A DNA stretch of 64,000 nt, taken from the NCBI GenBank assembly GCA_016192455.1, contig JACPUC010000019.1, positions 62,001-126,000 of the forward strand, read 5' to 3'. The position numbers and the translations under genes were made by a program. Shown one piece after another: positions 28,629-38,067 of the stretch (position 1 is its first letter; each line of letters opens with the position of its first letter). The DNA comes from Candidatus Tectimicrobiota bacterium. GTDB lineage: Bacteria; JACPUC01. Below the pieces are notes generated by a model. The model worked only from the letters and a program-made list of their open reading frames with translations. It made no database searches and was not told the origin of the DNA.

Positions 28629-29807
28629 ATGCACGCACGTTGCGCAGCACTACGGATTACTTTAGTGGCGCTGACCATCGCCGTGATGCTGGCGGCGCCG
28701 AGCTCCGGCTGGTCGAAGCTGGCCGGCAAAGAGGTCACCCTTGGCATGCTGATCCCCTTGACCGGTCCCCTGGGACCGGAAGCCATCCGCCTGCGCATCG
28801 GGGCGAACCTGGCGGTGCAGGAGATCAACGCCAGCGGCGGCATCGGCGGCCTGCCGATCCGCATCATCGAGTACGATACCCGCAACAACCCCGGCGACGG
28901 CATCCGACTCATCAAGAAGCTGGCCCAGGAGGATAAGGTGCTCGAGGTGATTGGGCCGCTGACGAGCACCGAGTGCGAGATCGTCTTTCCGATCGCCAAC
29001 CAACTCAAGATCGTCGCCACCTCGCCTTCCGCCGCGGCGCCCGGCATCGGCGCCCGCAACCGCCCCTGGGCCTTCCGCACCGCCCTCTCCAGCGAGAAGC
29101 TGAACCGGCCGCTGGTGAAGAGGTGGGTGGCGAAGCACGGCCTCAAGACGGCGGTGATCATCACCGACAGCAAGGACCGCTTCAGCTTCTCCTACGGCAC
29201 GCAAGCTATGCCGCCGCTCCTCGAGGAGGCGGGCGTAAAGATTCTCGATCGCCCCATGTTCGTGCAGGGGGACGTCGATTTCAGCGCCCACGTCACGAAG
29301 ATCAAGACCCAGAAACCCGACGCCCTGGTGGTGGCGGCGCTCTACACCGAGGGCTCCAACATCGTGCGGGAGGTCCGCCGCCAGCAGGTTCCCGTGCAGA
29401 TCATCGGCGGCATCCCTCTGGGCTCGGCGCAGTTCATCACGCTGGGCGGCGAAGCGGTGGAGAACGCCTACGTCGTGTCGAGCTTCTGGGACGGCAATCC
29501 CACCCCCTTCATCAAGCAGTTCATCGACAAGTTCATCGCCGCCCACCCCCAGCAGCAGCCTCCGAACGACACCTCCGCCAATGCTTACGACACCGTCTAC
29601 ATCACCAAGAAGATCATCGAGGCGGGGGGCGTCACGAATAAGCCCGAAGACCTGGCAAGCGATCGCGAGAAGATCCGGCGCGGCTGGGAGTCGCTGAAAG
29701 ACTACCCGGGCGTCGGCGGCACGATGACACTCAACAAGGACGGCGATGCCGAGAAGGAGGGCTACCTCCTGCAGGTGCGCGGCGGCAAGTTCAATCTCGT
29801 CGATTGA
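28629..29807 (+). CDS. Branched-chain amino acid-type ABC substrate-binding protein
   Basis: 392 residues with a signal peptide (about 1-30). Type I periplasmic fold: GKEVTLGMLIPLTGPLGPEAIRLRIGANLAVQEINASGGIGG. GGGGGAG precedes ATG 28629. It is a paralogue of the proteins at 59059 and 62888, sharing blocks such as GVTNKPEDLASDREKIR and GDVDFSAHVTKIK. In an operon with livHMGF and a DUF1989 gene, which hints at a nitrogen-rich ligand; ligand not determined. Confidence 0.92.
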   Translation: MHARCAALRITLVALTIAVMLAAPSSGWSKLAGKEVTLGMLIPLTGPLGPEAIRLRIGANLAVQEINASGGIGGLPIRIIEYDTRNNPGDGIRLIKKLAQEDKVLEVIGPLTSTECEIVFPIANQLKIVATSPSAAAPGIGARNRPWAFRTALSSEKLNRPLVKRWVAKHGLKTAVIITDSKDRFSFSYGTQAMPPLLEEAGVKILDRPMFVQGDVDFSAHVTKIKTQKPDALVVAALYTEGSNIVREVRRQQVPVQIIGGIPLGSAQFITLGGEAVENAYVVSSFWDGNPTPFIKQFIDKFIAAHPQQQPPNDTSANAYDTVYITKKIIEAGGVTNKPEDLASDREKIRRGWESLKDYPGVGGTMTLNKDGDAEKEGYLLQVRGGKFNLVD

Positions 29808-29879
29808 TGCCGCTTCGCCCGCGCAGCCAGGCAGCGCAAGAAGCACCGGCGCGGGCCGTGACATCGGCCCGCGCTCGAC

Positions 29880-30734
29880 ATGGACCAGACTATGGAGTTC
29901 CTCTCCGTCGTCGCCCTGAGCAAGAACTTCGGCGGTCTGCGCGCCCTCCATGAGCTGAACCTCGTCGTGCGCGAGGGGGACGTGTTCGGCATCATCGGAC
30001 CCAACGGCTCTGGGAAGACGACGTTCTTCAACCTCGTGACCGGCATGTTCCCGGCCACTTCGGGCGACATTCGATTTCGCGGCGAGCCGACGAACCTGGC
30101 GCGTCTCCCCTCCCACGAGATTGCCGCGCGGGGAATCAGCCGCACCTTCCAGAACCAACGCCTCTTCGACCGCATGACGGTGCTCGAGAACGTGCTCGTG
30201 GGGATGCACACGCGCCTGCGCAGCGGACTGCTCAGCGCCGCCCTGCGCCTGCCGAGGACGCGGCGGGAGGAGCAGGCCGCCAAGCAGCGCGCCCTCGATC
30301 TCCTCGGCTTCTTCGGCGACCGCCTGCGGCCGCGGGCGGAGCATCCCGCCGCTTCCCTCTCCTACGCCAATCGCCGCCGCCTCGAGATCGCCCGCGCCCT
30401 GGCCTTGCAGCCGAAGCTCCTCCTCCTCGACGAACCGGCGGCGGGGATGAACCCCACCGAGTCCCGCCAGCTCATGGAGGACGTCCGCCGCATTCGCGAC
30501 GGGGGCGTCACGGTGCTGCTCATCGAGCACGACCTCAGCATCGTGGCGGGCATCTGCGATCGGGTGGCCGTTCTCGACCACGGGGAGAAGATCACCGAGG
30601 GCGCCTTCGAACAGGTGCGCGGCGAACCGCGCGTCATTGAAGCCTACCTCGGCCGGAGCGCGCGCCGCGGCGGCAAAGCCCGCGAACGCGGCGGCGGCCT
30701 CGAGGCGGGAGGAGGAGATGCTCGAACTCGTTGA
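29880..30734 (+). CDS. LivG-type ABC transporter ATPase
   Basis: 284 residues. Walker A GPNGSGKTT near 40-48, GISRTFQNQRLFDRMTVLENVLVGMH, Walker B LLLLDEPAAGMNP near 180 and H-loop IEHDLS. The last 25 residues are Arg/Gly-rich and overlap the start of livF by 17 bases. ATG 29880; ATG 29892 is an alternative start. Confidence 0.92.
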   Translation: MDQTMEFLSVVALSKNFGGLRALHELNLVVREGDVFGIIGPNGSGKTTFFNLVTGMFPATSGDIRFRGEPTNLARLPSHEIAARGISRTFQNQRLFDRMTVLENVLVGMHTRLRSGLLSAALRLPRTRREEQAAKQRALDLLGFFGDRLRPRAEHPAASLSYANRRRLEIARALALQPKLLLLDEPAAGMNPTESRQLMEDVRRIRDGGVTVLLIEHDLSIVAGICDRVAVLDHGEKITEGAFEQVRGEPRVIEAYLGRSARRGGKARERGGGLEAGGGDARTR

Positions 30735-31425
30735 GGTAACGACCCACTACGGCCCCTTGCGCATCCTGCATCGGGTGAGCCTTGAGGTGCGCGCCGGAGA
30801 GATGGTGGTGCTGCTGGGCGGCAACGCCGCCGGCAAGTCGACCACCATCCTCACCATCCTCGGCGCGGTGAAGCCCACCTCCGGCTCGGTCAGCTTCAAC
30901 GGGGAAGCCATCACCGGCTTGCCGACGGAACAGATCATCCGCCGCGGCATTGCCCTGGTTCCCGAAGCGCGCCGCATCTTCCGCCGCCTGAGCGTGCGCG
31001 AGAACCTCGCCCTGGGTGCCTATCGCCGCCGCGACGGCAAGGACGCGATCGGCGCCGACCTCGAGCTCGTCTACTCACTCTTCCCGCGTCTGAAGGAGCG
31101 CGAGCGGCAGCTCGGCGGCACCCTGAGCGGCGGCGAACAGCAGATGCTCGCCTTGGGGCGGGCGCTGATGGCCAGGCCCCAGCTCATCCTCATGGACGAG
31201 CCCTCCATGGGGCTGGCGCCGGCGCTGGTTGAGCAGCTCTTCGAGCTGATCGCCACCCTGCACCGGCGCGGCCTCAGCATCTTCCTCGTCGAGCAGAACG
31301 CCAACCTGTCGCTGAGCATCGCCGACCGCGCCTACGTGCTCCAGCAAGGGAGCATCGTGCTGAGCGGCACGGCAGCCGAGGTGCTTGCCAATGATCAGAT
31401 TCAGCGCGCCTATCTCGGCGCATAG
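30718..31425 (+). CDS. LivF-type ABC transporter ATPase
   Basis: 235 residues. Walker A GGNAAGKST near 35-43 (Ala in place of the usual Gly at the fourth position), signature LSGGEQQMLALG, Walker B LILMDEPSMGLAP and the LivF-typical VEQNANLSLSIADR. ATG 30718 follows GGGAGGAGG directly and begins at the conserved LELVEV. Confidence 0.92.
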   Translation: MLELVEVTTHYGPLRILHRVSLEVRAGEMVVLLGGNAAGKSTTILTILGAVKPTSGSVSFNGEAITGLPTEQIIRRGIALVPEARRIFRRLSVRENLALGAYRRRDGKDAIGADLELVYSLFPRLKERERQLGGTLSGGEQQMLALGRALMARPQLILMDEPSMGLAPALVEQLFELIATLHRRGLSIFLVEQNANLSLSIADRAYVLQQGSIVLSGTAAEVLANDQIQRAYLGA

Positions 31426-31435
31426 GAGACATGCC

Positions 31436-32143
31436 ATGGTGGAACTGAAGCAGGTGCACCAGCTCATCATTCCCAAAGCCCGCGGCAGAGCCTTCGAAGT
31501 GAAGAAGGGCCAGGTCTTCCGCTTGACCTGCATCGACGGCCCGCAGGTGGCCGACATGGATGTCTTCAACCGCAAGGATTTCAAGGAGGCCTTCAGCTCC
31601 TCCTTCACGCGCTCGGTGATGGGGTCGCACCTGACGACCGGGGCGCAGCTCCTCTCGGACGCGCCCCACTTCCGTCCCCTGATGACCATCGTGGCGGATA
31701 CCGTCGGCCTGAAGCCGTCGCGGCGCGGCGCCGTCTCGCATGATGTCATGCTTGGCCGCTGCAACCGCAAGCTGCACGAGTGGTTCACCGGCAACAAGCG
31801 CCACCCGAACTGTCAGGACAACCTGGCGCGCGCCATCAAGCCCTACGGCATGGAGCAGCACGACGTGCACGACCCCTTCAACGTCTTCATGCGCACCGGC
31901 CTGGGAAAAGATGGCCGTTTCTTTTACGAGGACCCGCTCGCCAAGCAAGGCGACTACGTCGAGTTTCGCGCCGACGTGGACTGCCTGGTGGCCATCTCGG
32001 CCTGCCCCGGAAAGTCGAGCGGCCCGGTGCCGAACCGGCTCGGGGTGGAAATCTTCGATGTCGTGCGGCCCCGCGGCGTGAAGGAGAGCGAGGTCTGGGC
32101 GCACATCAAGACTCCCGAGCCTCCCCGCGGCATGAGGAAGTAG
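31436..32143 (+). CDS. DUF1989 / urea-carboxylase-associated family protein
   Basis: 235 residues matching PF09347: RLTCIDGPQVADMDVFN near 30-46 (the family hallmark), GRCNRKLHEWF and HPNCQDNLARAI near 103-130 with the conserved Cys and His-x-x-Cys, and DVHDPFNVFM near 141. Relatives are encoded with urea carboxylase or in guanidine and amide utilisation loci; their chemistry is not settled. It follows livF by 10 bases with AGGAG before the ATG, so it is the last gene of the transporter operon and suggests that the imported compound is a urea-, guanidine- or amide-like nitrogen source (inference). Confidence 0.85.
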   Translation: MVELKQVHQLIIPKARGRAFEVKKGQVFRLTCIDGPQVADMDVFNRKDFKEAFSSSFTRSVMGSHLTTGAQLLSDAPHFRPLMTIVADTVGLKPSRRGAVSHDVMLGRCNRKLHEWFTGNKRHPNCQDNLARAIKPYGMEQHDVHDPFNVFMRTGLGKDGRFFYEDPLAKQGDYVEFRADVDCLVAISACPGKSSGPVPNRLGVEIFDVVRPRGVKESEVWAHIKTPEPPRGMRK

Positions 32144-32722
32144 CAAGCGTCGGCGAGGTCCCTCGCGGGCGCCCGGGGAGCGCCCAGCCCGGAAGGAGGC
32201 TGCCTGCGGCAGCGGCGGGGGTCCACGGCATGACGACTGGGGGGGGATCGCGGCGGCGGAGAGAGCGGCGTCCCACAACTTCCGGCTCTGGTGCGTGGTG
32301 CGATACTTGCCCCCTCGCCAGCGTCGGCAGCCGGGCGGGGGCGGGATCGCCTGCCTGCGCCGACCGTCAGCCTCACCCAGGCGACAAGGTGGGCGCCGGG
32401 CGGCCCCGCGCGGGAGTGGCGCAAGAAAAGCGGCGTCCCACCGTCACTTGTTTGGATCGGCGACCGGAGCCAACGGCTCTCTCTCCTCCTCCTTCTCCCC
32501 GCCGCGCCGCCACGGCATCCGGTTCCTGCCTCCCCGCAGGTGGGGGCTTTCCCCGACTGTGGCTGCCCCCGCGACGAGACGCCGCGCCGGTTAACTTCCC
32601 GCGTGTCTCGTGCCGACACGTCGAATGAGGAGTTTGGTGCTGCCGACGATTTTTTTCTGTGAGGAGCTTGCAAAACTTCGCCTGATTGGGTATAAGAACT
32701 GTGTTGTAATAAACAAATACTA
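32144..32722. other. Gene-free interval before the IclR regulator
   Basis: No supported gene. The right third turns abruptly AT-rich (about 32640-32740), consistent with a terminator and a promoter region; see the separate entries. Confidence 0.4.
32619..32656 (+). terminator. Weak candidate terminator
   Basis: CGTCG (32619-32623) can pair with CGACG (32644-32648), followed one base later by seven T (32650-32656). The stem is short and the loop long, so confidence is low. It would end the transcript of the Liv/DUF1989 operon. Confidence 0.3.
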
Positions 32723-32737
32723 TTCGTAAGTTACGAA
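32723..32737. promoter_or_regulatory. Palindromic operator candidate at the IclR start
   Basis: Perfect palindrome TTCGTAA-G-TTACGAA ending two bases before the IclR start codon, in an AT-rich stretch. IclR regulators usually bind short palindromes near their own promoter, so autoregulation is likely. No second copy was noticed upstream of the Liv operon. Confidence 0.55.
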
Positions 32738-32739
32738 CA

Positions 32740-33576
32740 ATGCGAACCCTCTCAACAGTCGAAAAAGCAATCGATGTCCTTCACCTGCTGGCGAAACATC
32801 GCTCCGGCCTGAGTGTCAAGGAGGTCGCCCAGCACCTGGGGGTGCAGAGGAGCACGGCGCATCAGTTCCTCGCCTCCCTGAAGAAGAAGGAATTGCTCGA
32901 ACAGCATCCGGTGACCCGCCACTACGTGGTCGGCGCGCGCCTTCTCTCGCTCGGCATGGCCTACGCGCGCAACCTCAACCTCCAGGACAGAGTGCAGCCG
33001 ATTCTCAAGAAGCTGCGCGATCAAGCCGGCGAAACGGTCCTGTTGCTCATGCGCTCGGGCGATAAGCTGGTGTACGTGGCGCAGGTGGAGAGCCTCCACT
33101 TCCACCGCAGCATCGTCCTCATCGGGGATTATATCCCGCTCCATTTCGGGGCCTCGGGGGCCGTCGTGCTCGCCCACCTTCCGGACGCGGAAGCAGAGGA
33201 GAGCATCACCAGGCTGCGGCTGAACACCCTCGACTGGAGAGACAGCAAGGGGAGATGGGACCCCTTGACCCTCCTGAACGATGGCTTTCGCCAGAAGCTG
33301 GCGAAGGTTCGCAAGCAGGGGTATTGCGCGAGTTTCGAGCAGCTCTTCAAGAGCGTGAATGCCATCGCCGCGCCGGTGTTCGACCTCCACGACCATGCTG
33401 CCGGATGTGTGAGCATCGTCGGCCCCAGCGAGCGCTTCACGCAGGAAGTCGTGAAGAGCCAGATTCGCCCCTTGCTGGAGACGGCGCAGGAAGTTTCGAG
33501 CGCTTTTGGCTCCGGGCTGGTGTGGGACGAGCGGGGGATGTGGTCGCACCGTGAAGCGATAGCTCGAACGGAGTGA
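32740..33576 (+). CDS. IclR-family transcriptional regulator
   Basis: 278 residues. N-terminal winged helix (about 5-65: STVEKAIDVLHLLAKHRSGLSVKEVAQHLGVQRSTAHQFLASL) and C-terminal effector domain (about 75-255: ETVLLLMRSGDKLVYVAQVES; later NAIAAPVFDLHDHAAGCVSIVGP). It lies between the Liv/DUF1989 operon and two M24-fold genes, all on the same strand, so it most likely controls one or both. ATG 32740 abuts the palindrome. Confidence 0.93.
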   Translation: MRTLSTVEKAIDVLHLLAKHRSGLSVKEVAQHLGVQRSTAHQFLASLKKKELLEQHPVTRHYVVGARLLSLGMAYARNLNLQDRVQPILKKLRDQAGETVLLLMRSGDKLVYVAQVESLHFHRSIVLIGDYIPLHFGASGAVVLAHLPDAEAEESITRLRLNTLDWRDSKGRWDPLTLLNDGFRQKLAKVRKQGYCASFEQLFKSVNAIAAPVFDLHDHAAGCVSIVGPSERFTQEVVKSQIRPLLETAQEVSSAFGSGLVWDERGMWSHREAIARTE

Positions 33577-34189
33577 AGCCGCGGCTATTCTCCGGGATGA
33601 AAGGGACCACGTCGGTCGTTCTGCCATGGAGAGGCTGGGTGGGTGGGGCGAAGTGGAATGGCGCCCACACGACCTCTTTGCAAAAGGCTGAGGTAGGAGC
33701 GACCTTCGCCCTCGACCCGGGGGCGCCTATGGACCCTCCCCGCGGCCGCGCCGCAAGCGCGACGCCTGGCACGCGGCGAGCGACTCCACCAGGTGCGCCG
33801 AGGGAGTTCCTCTCCCCGCCGCGTCGCCGCGAGAGGAGTGCGCGAAAACTCTTGGCGGGGCGGCGGCAGCGCCGCTGCATCCTTGCCTCGTCCGCAGAGC
33901 TGAAGGCTGCCCGGCGACACGCGCCCGACCGGCGGGCGCGCCCGAGGTTGAAACTTTGGCTGGGCCGCCGGCTCTGAAGATTGACAAGAGAGAATTCGAG
34001 GTGAGACCGTTGAACAACTAGGTTTCCTCTCGCACAGGTGCCAAGAAGGCGAAGAGGAGACCGAGCCGAGATAGAACATCGTGGGACTCCAGGGAACGGA
34101 GTCGCCCCTATGCTACTGCCTGCCTGAGTGGTACGTTGTTCGCCTTCCTCGACAGGGATGTCCAGACCACTAACGAGCAGGAGCACGAG
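33577..34189. other. Gene-free interval
   Basis: About 610 bases between the regulator and the first M24 gene. No conserved frame, repeat or palindrome recognised. Confidence 0.35.
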
Positions 34190-35389
34190 ATGCCAGAGAC
34201 ACGTACCGCGGCAGTCCGTTCATCTGTGCGCGTGAAAGGCTCGCGACACATGGAAACGAATCACCACCAAGAGTATGGGAAACGGCTGCAGCAGACGCGA
34301 CGCGCCATGACGACGCATGAGTTTGACCTCCTCTTCGTCTATGGAAGCGGCAAGCGCGACATGCTCCGCATGGACGGCATCCGGTACCTCGTTGGGCTGC
34401 CCATGGTGGCGGACCATGCGCTGCTGCGCCTGGAGCACGACGGGGCGCCGACCCTCTACCTGAGCCCGCCCTCGGTGGCCGCCTACGCCCAAGCGCAAAC
34501 CACCCTCTGCAACGTCCTCGGCGTCAACGACGTGGTGGAGCGCGCCGCCGCGGAGCTGCGGGAACGCAAGAGCCCGGCGCGGCGCATCGGCTTCATCGGC
34601 CGGGCCGTCATGCCTGGCGCCATGTTTGCGAGCCTAGCAGCCGCCCTTCCCGGCGAGGTCTGCGTGGAAGAGAACCTCTTGCAGGAGATCGGCAAGCAGA
34701 AGTCAGCCTGGGAGATCGAGTGTGTGAAGCGAGCCCAGGAGGTTGCCGACCACGGCTTCGCCCACCTGCGCAACGTGGCGCGGCCCGGTATGCGGGAGTT
34801 TGAGCTGGCCGCCGAGCTGGAGCGGCTGCTGCGGATGGAAGGGGCCAGCGATAACTTCGGGCTCGTCGCGGCGTCGCCGCACCATCAGGCGATTCACCCG
34901 CCCACGGCCCGTAAGTTGGAGGCGGGGGACATCCTCATCAGCGAACTCAGCCCGGAATGCGAGGGGTACTTCGCGCAGCTCTGCCGCACGCTGGTGCTCG
35001 GTCCTCCAATCGCCCGGCTGCGGGGTCGGTACGAGGTGCTCAAGGCGGCGTTCGACGCGGGGCTGGCGGCAGCCAAGCCCGGGGCCTTTGCGGCCGAGGT
35101 GGCGGAGTCGATCAACGCTGTGCTGCGGGAGGCCGGCTACGGGGAGTTCTGCAAGCCCCCCTACATGCGTTCGCGCGGGCATGGCCTGGGGCAGGGCTCC
35201 TGCTTGCCCGGGGAGCTGGAGGTGCAGAACAAGGTCGAGCTGGCGGAGGGGATGACCTTCGTGCTGCATCCCAACCAGTACCTTCCGGAGACGGGCTACA
35301 TGATGCTGGGAGAGACGTGTGTTGTCACCAGCACGGGAGGGGTGAGCCTCTCCTCGGTGGAGCGCACGCTGTTCGCGATCGATTTTTGA
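34190..35389 (+). CDS. M24-family (creatinase/aminopeptidase P fold) protein, copy 1
   Basis: 399 residues. N-terminal creatinase-N-like domain (about 1-165) and a pita-bread domain. In active metallopeptidases the metal site reads D...D...H...E...E. Here the first block is ISELSPECEGYFAQLCRT, so the Asp positions are Glu and Gln, while RGHGLG (His) and GET (Glu) remain. It may therefore be a metal-independent hydrolase like creatinase, which shares the fold, or have altered metal use. ATG 34190 follows AGGAG at 6 bases. It lies next to an IclR gene and a DUF1989 operon, which supports a role in small C-N compound breakdown (inference). Confidence 0.8.
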   Translation: MPETRTAAVRSSVRVKGSRHMETNHHQEYGKRLQQTRRAMTTHEFDLLFVYGSGKRDMLRMDGIRYLVGLPMVADHALLRLEHDGAPTLYLSPPSVAAYAQAQTTLCNVLGVNDVVERAAAELRERKSPARRIGFIGRAVMPGAMFASLAAALPGEVCVEENLLQEIGKQKSAWEIECVKRAQEVADHGFAHLRNVARPGMREFELAAELERLLRMEGASDNFGLVAASPHHQAIHPPTARKLEAGDILISELSPECEGYFAQLCRTLVLGPPIARLRGRYEVLKAAFDAGLAAAKPGAFAAEVAESINAVLREAGYGEFCKPPYMRSRGHGLGQGSCLPGELEVQNKVELAEGMTFVLHPNQYLPETGYMMLGETCVVTSTGGVSLSSVERTLFAIDF

Positions 35390-35443
35390 TGGTCGCTTGG
35401 TCGTCATCCTGCGGATGCCGATGAAGCTGAGGAGCGCAGAGCG

Positions 35444-36637
35444 GTGATCAAGACGTACGAGCCGGTGGTGCGCCATGGATTGGCAGGATGGGATCGAAAG
35501 AAAATCAGCCCCGAGGAGCTGCAGCAGCGGCTCAGCCGCATCAGGACAGCAATGCGCGCCAGAAAACTGGCGGTGCTTATCATCCACGGCGATGCCCGGC
35601 AGTATGGCGACCTCTGCTACGCCACCCACTTCGCCCCGATGGTCCATGAGGCGGTGGCCTTCATCCCGCGTGAAGAGAACCCGGTTCTCTACGTAGGGGT
35701 GGGGCCGCGTGACATCCCCTTCGCCCGCAAGCTCACGGCGGTGGAGGAAGTGCATCCCCTTGCCAGGCTCGAGGGGGAGATCGGCCTGCGCCTGCGGTAC
35801 TGGCTGCCGAAGCAGGGACGGGTCGGCCTCGTGAACGTGCAGGAATCGATGCGCGCACCCCTCTACGAGAGTCTCCTCGCCGATCTCTCCGATCTGCCCC
35901 TGGAGCCGTGCACCGCGTGGTACCGCGAGCTTCGCCTGGGCAAAACGGCGGCCGAGCTGGCGGTGATGCGCGAGGCGACGCAGCGTCTCGATCGTTGCGT
36001 CGAAGCCATCCTCGGCGCGCTCCGTCCTGGCGTGAGCGAACGGGACCTCGCCGTCGAGGCCGACTACGTGGCGCGCCGCCAGGGCGCCGAGGACTGCCGC
36101 GTCCTCGTCACCAGCGGGCCGGACGCGGACCGTTTCCTTCGCCCCGCCACGGTCGCCCCGATCGCGCCGCAGGGACGCCTGCTCGTTTACGTCGCCCTGG
36201 CCTTCGAGCGTTACTGGAGTGAACTGGGAAGCACGATCATCCTGTCACCCGGAGGCGCCGATCTCTCGCCCGCCGACGATGAGCTCTCCCGGCTCTACGA
36301 CAAGCTTCGCCAGGGGCTCGCGGCTGGCGACGCCGGTCAGCATGCCCTGCGCAAAGCCGGCAAAGCCTTGCGGCTGCACCTGGACGCGCACCAGGCGACC
36401 GGCGAAGGCGAGGTGCAGGGAATCGGTCTGGACCGCGAAGAGGCGCCGCTGCAGCCACTCCTCGGCGCGGCTGCCGAGACGGCGGCGCCCCTGCGGCCCG
36501 GCATGGTGGTGAGCCCGCGCATCCTGCGCTTCGCGGCAGGCGCAGGGGCGCTGTGCGCCGAGCCCCTCGTGCTGGGAGAAAGCGGCTGCGAGCGGCTCTC
36601 GGGAACGGAGCGTGTCATCCTGCGGTCCCTGCGGTGA
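35444..36637 (+). CDS. Divergent M24-fold protein, copy 2
   Basis: 397 residues, GTG start with GAGGAG upstream. The two-domain layout and segments such as RELRLGKTAAELAVMREATQ match the M24 family, but all usual metal ligands are lost: the Asp block reads LLVYVALAFERYWSELGST, the His block GIGLDREEAP and the final Glu block is absent or shifted. It is probably a non-metal or non-catalytic partner of copy 1, 54 bases upstream. Function unknown. Confidence 0.7.
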   Translation: MIKTYEPVVRHGLAGWDRKKISPEELQQRLSRIRTAMRARKLAVLIIHGDARQYGDLCYATHFAPMVHEAVAFIPREENPVLYVGVGPRDIPFARKLTAVEEVHPLARLEGEIGLRLRYWLPKQGRVGLVNVQESMRAPLYESLLADLSDLPLEPCTAWYRELRLGKTAAELAVMREATQRLDRCVEAILGALRPGVSERDLAVEADYVARRQGAEDCRVLVTSGPDADRFLRPATVAPIAPQGRLLVYVALAFERYWSELGSTIILSPGGADLSPADDELSRLYDKLRQGLAAGDAGQHALRKAGKALRLHLDAHQATGEGEVQGIGLDREEAPLQPLLGAAAETAAPLRPGMVVSPRILRFAAGAGALCAEPLVLGESGCERLSGTERVILRSLR

Positions 36638-36679
36638 GGATCAGAGGACCGCGGCGCGGCCGCGGGGAGAAGCGGGCGC

Positions 36680-36881
36680 CTAGTACCGTGTCCCATAAGT
36701 TCCAACACCTAATTCTGACAGGGGGCCTCGTCCCCTCGCGCACCCCGCCTTGTAGGGGGCGGTTCGCGAACCGCCCCTACGGGATGGGCGTGTGGGGGAG
36801 CATGGGTCCCTTACAAGCTCCTTGCCAATACAGCGAGCAACGCCGCAAATAGGTAAGCGAACTTGGTGGACGCAACACTAG
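36680..36881. mobile_element. MITE-like inverted-repeat element, copy 2
   Basis: Begins CTAGTACCGTGTCCCATAAG and ends with the reverse complement of CTAGTGTTGCGTCCACCAAG, giving terminal inverted repeats of about 35 bp at roughly 70 percent match. It contains the palindrome GGCGGTTCG-CGAACCGCC (core of 36752-36780). Most of its length aligns with 3660-3932, which has an additional internal palindrome block. No coding capacity. The remainder of the gap to surE at 37163 shows nothing recognisable. Confidence 0.7.
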
Positions 36882-37162
36882 GCAGCCGCCCTCACCGGCG
36901 GCCGAGCGAGGTTAGCGGCGACGCTGCTCAAGGGGGCATTTGCCCTGCCCATCGTCTTCTCACTTGCAGTTCGTGCCGCCCTGCGGTAGGGTATGCAAAG
37001 GGAAGCATGCCGAGAGGGAGCGACGGCGGCGCTGCACCGCGCGGGGCCGCCTTGACAGATGGGGGCCTCCACCTCAGCTCTGATCATTGCTCGAAGCGCG
37101 CGGCGTGGCACTTTCTCCATTGCCCTGCCTGCTGATTTTCGCTCCTGCACCAGGTTCTCTCC

Positions 37163-37960
37163 TTGCTCATCTTGCTCTCGAATGACGATGGAATACGGGC
37201 GCCGGGGTTGCGTTTCCTGCACGATGCGCTTACCTCCCTGGGCCGCGTCGCGGTGGTGGCGCCGGATCGCGACCAGAGCGCCGTCAGCCATTCCCTTACC
37301 CTGCACAACCCCCTGCGATTCAACGAGCTCAGCCCATCCTGGTACGAGGTGAACGGCACCCCGACCGATTGCATCAACCTCGCCGTGAACAACATTCTGG
37401 CCGGGGAGCGGCCGGCGCTCATTGTCGCCGGCATCAACGACGGCTTGAACCTCGGGGATGACGTCACCTACTCCGGCACTGTCTCCGCCGCCATGGAGGG
37501 GACCATCCTCGGCATTCCCTCCATAGCCTTCTCCCTGGCGGAGGACCCGACGGAGGAGAACATCGCCCTGCGCACCAACGAGGTGGCGGCGCGACAGCGG
37601 GGCTACGTCGTGGCGGCGGCCTTCGCCCGCAAGCTCGTCCAGCAGGTGCTCCAACACGGCGTGCCGCAGGGGACCTTCCTCAATGTCAACATCCCCTGCG
37701 TCGAGCGCAGCGAAGAGCTGCGCGGCGTCCAGATTACCCGCCAGGGCAAGCGCCAGCACCACGTCCCGGTGCTGAGGAACGTCGATCCCCGCGGGCGTCC
37801 TTACTTCTGGATCGGCGGCAGCACGTTTCAGTGGCTCGACGAGGAGGGCACCGACGTCGCCGCGGTCCGCGCCGGCTGCGTGTCGATCACGCCGTTGCAG
37901 CTTGACCTGACGAACTATGCCGCGTATGATGTGTTGCGTCGCTGGCATTTAACGCCTTGA
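37163..37960 (+). CDS. surE: 5'-nucleotidase SurE
   Basis: Nucleoside monophosphate phosphatase, 265 residues. Seen: ILLSNDDGIRAPG with Asp8-Asp9, Ser39 in APDRDQSAVSHS, and Asn92 in AGINDGLNLGDDVTYSGTVSAAMEG, i.e. the full metal and phosphate site. The only start that keeps the N-terminal strand is TTG at 37163. It is followed by pcm; surE-pcm is a widely conserved pair linked to stationary-phase survival and protein repair. Confidence 0.95.
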   Translation: MLILLSNDDGIRAPGLRFLHDALTSLGRVAVVAPDRDQSAVSHSLTLHNPLRFNELSPSWYEVNGTPTDCINLAVNNILAGERPALIVAGINDGLNLGDDVTYSGTVSAAMEGTILGIPSIAFSLAEDPTEENIALRTNEVAARQRGYVVAAAFARKLVQQVLQHGVPQGTFLNVNIPCVERSEELRGVQITRQGKRQHHVPVLRNVDPRGRPYFWIGGSTFQWLDEEGTDVAAVRAGCVSITPLQLDLTNYAAYDVLRRWHLTP

Positions 37961-38067
37961 GGCGGCGCGCCCGCGGCCAAGCCGCCGTGCCGAGCGCGCG
38001 GTGGCCGCGGAGCGTGAGCCGGCAGGCTCGTGCAGGGGCTGGAGCTGAGCGGGGGAGCGAGCAGCGC

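Noticed and set aside
26617-28650. Long frames on both strands over livH and livM
   Set aside because: The permease frames carry membrane segments and family blocks; the others are Arg/His-rich shadows.
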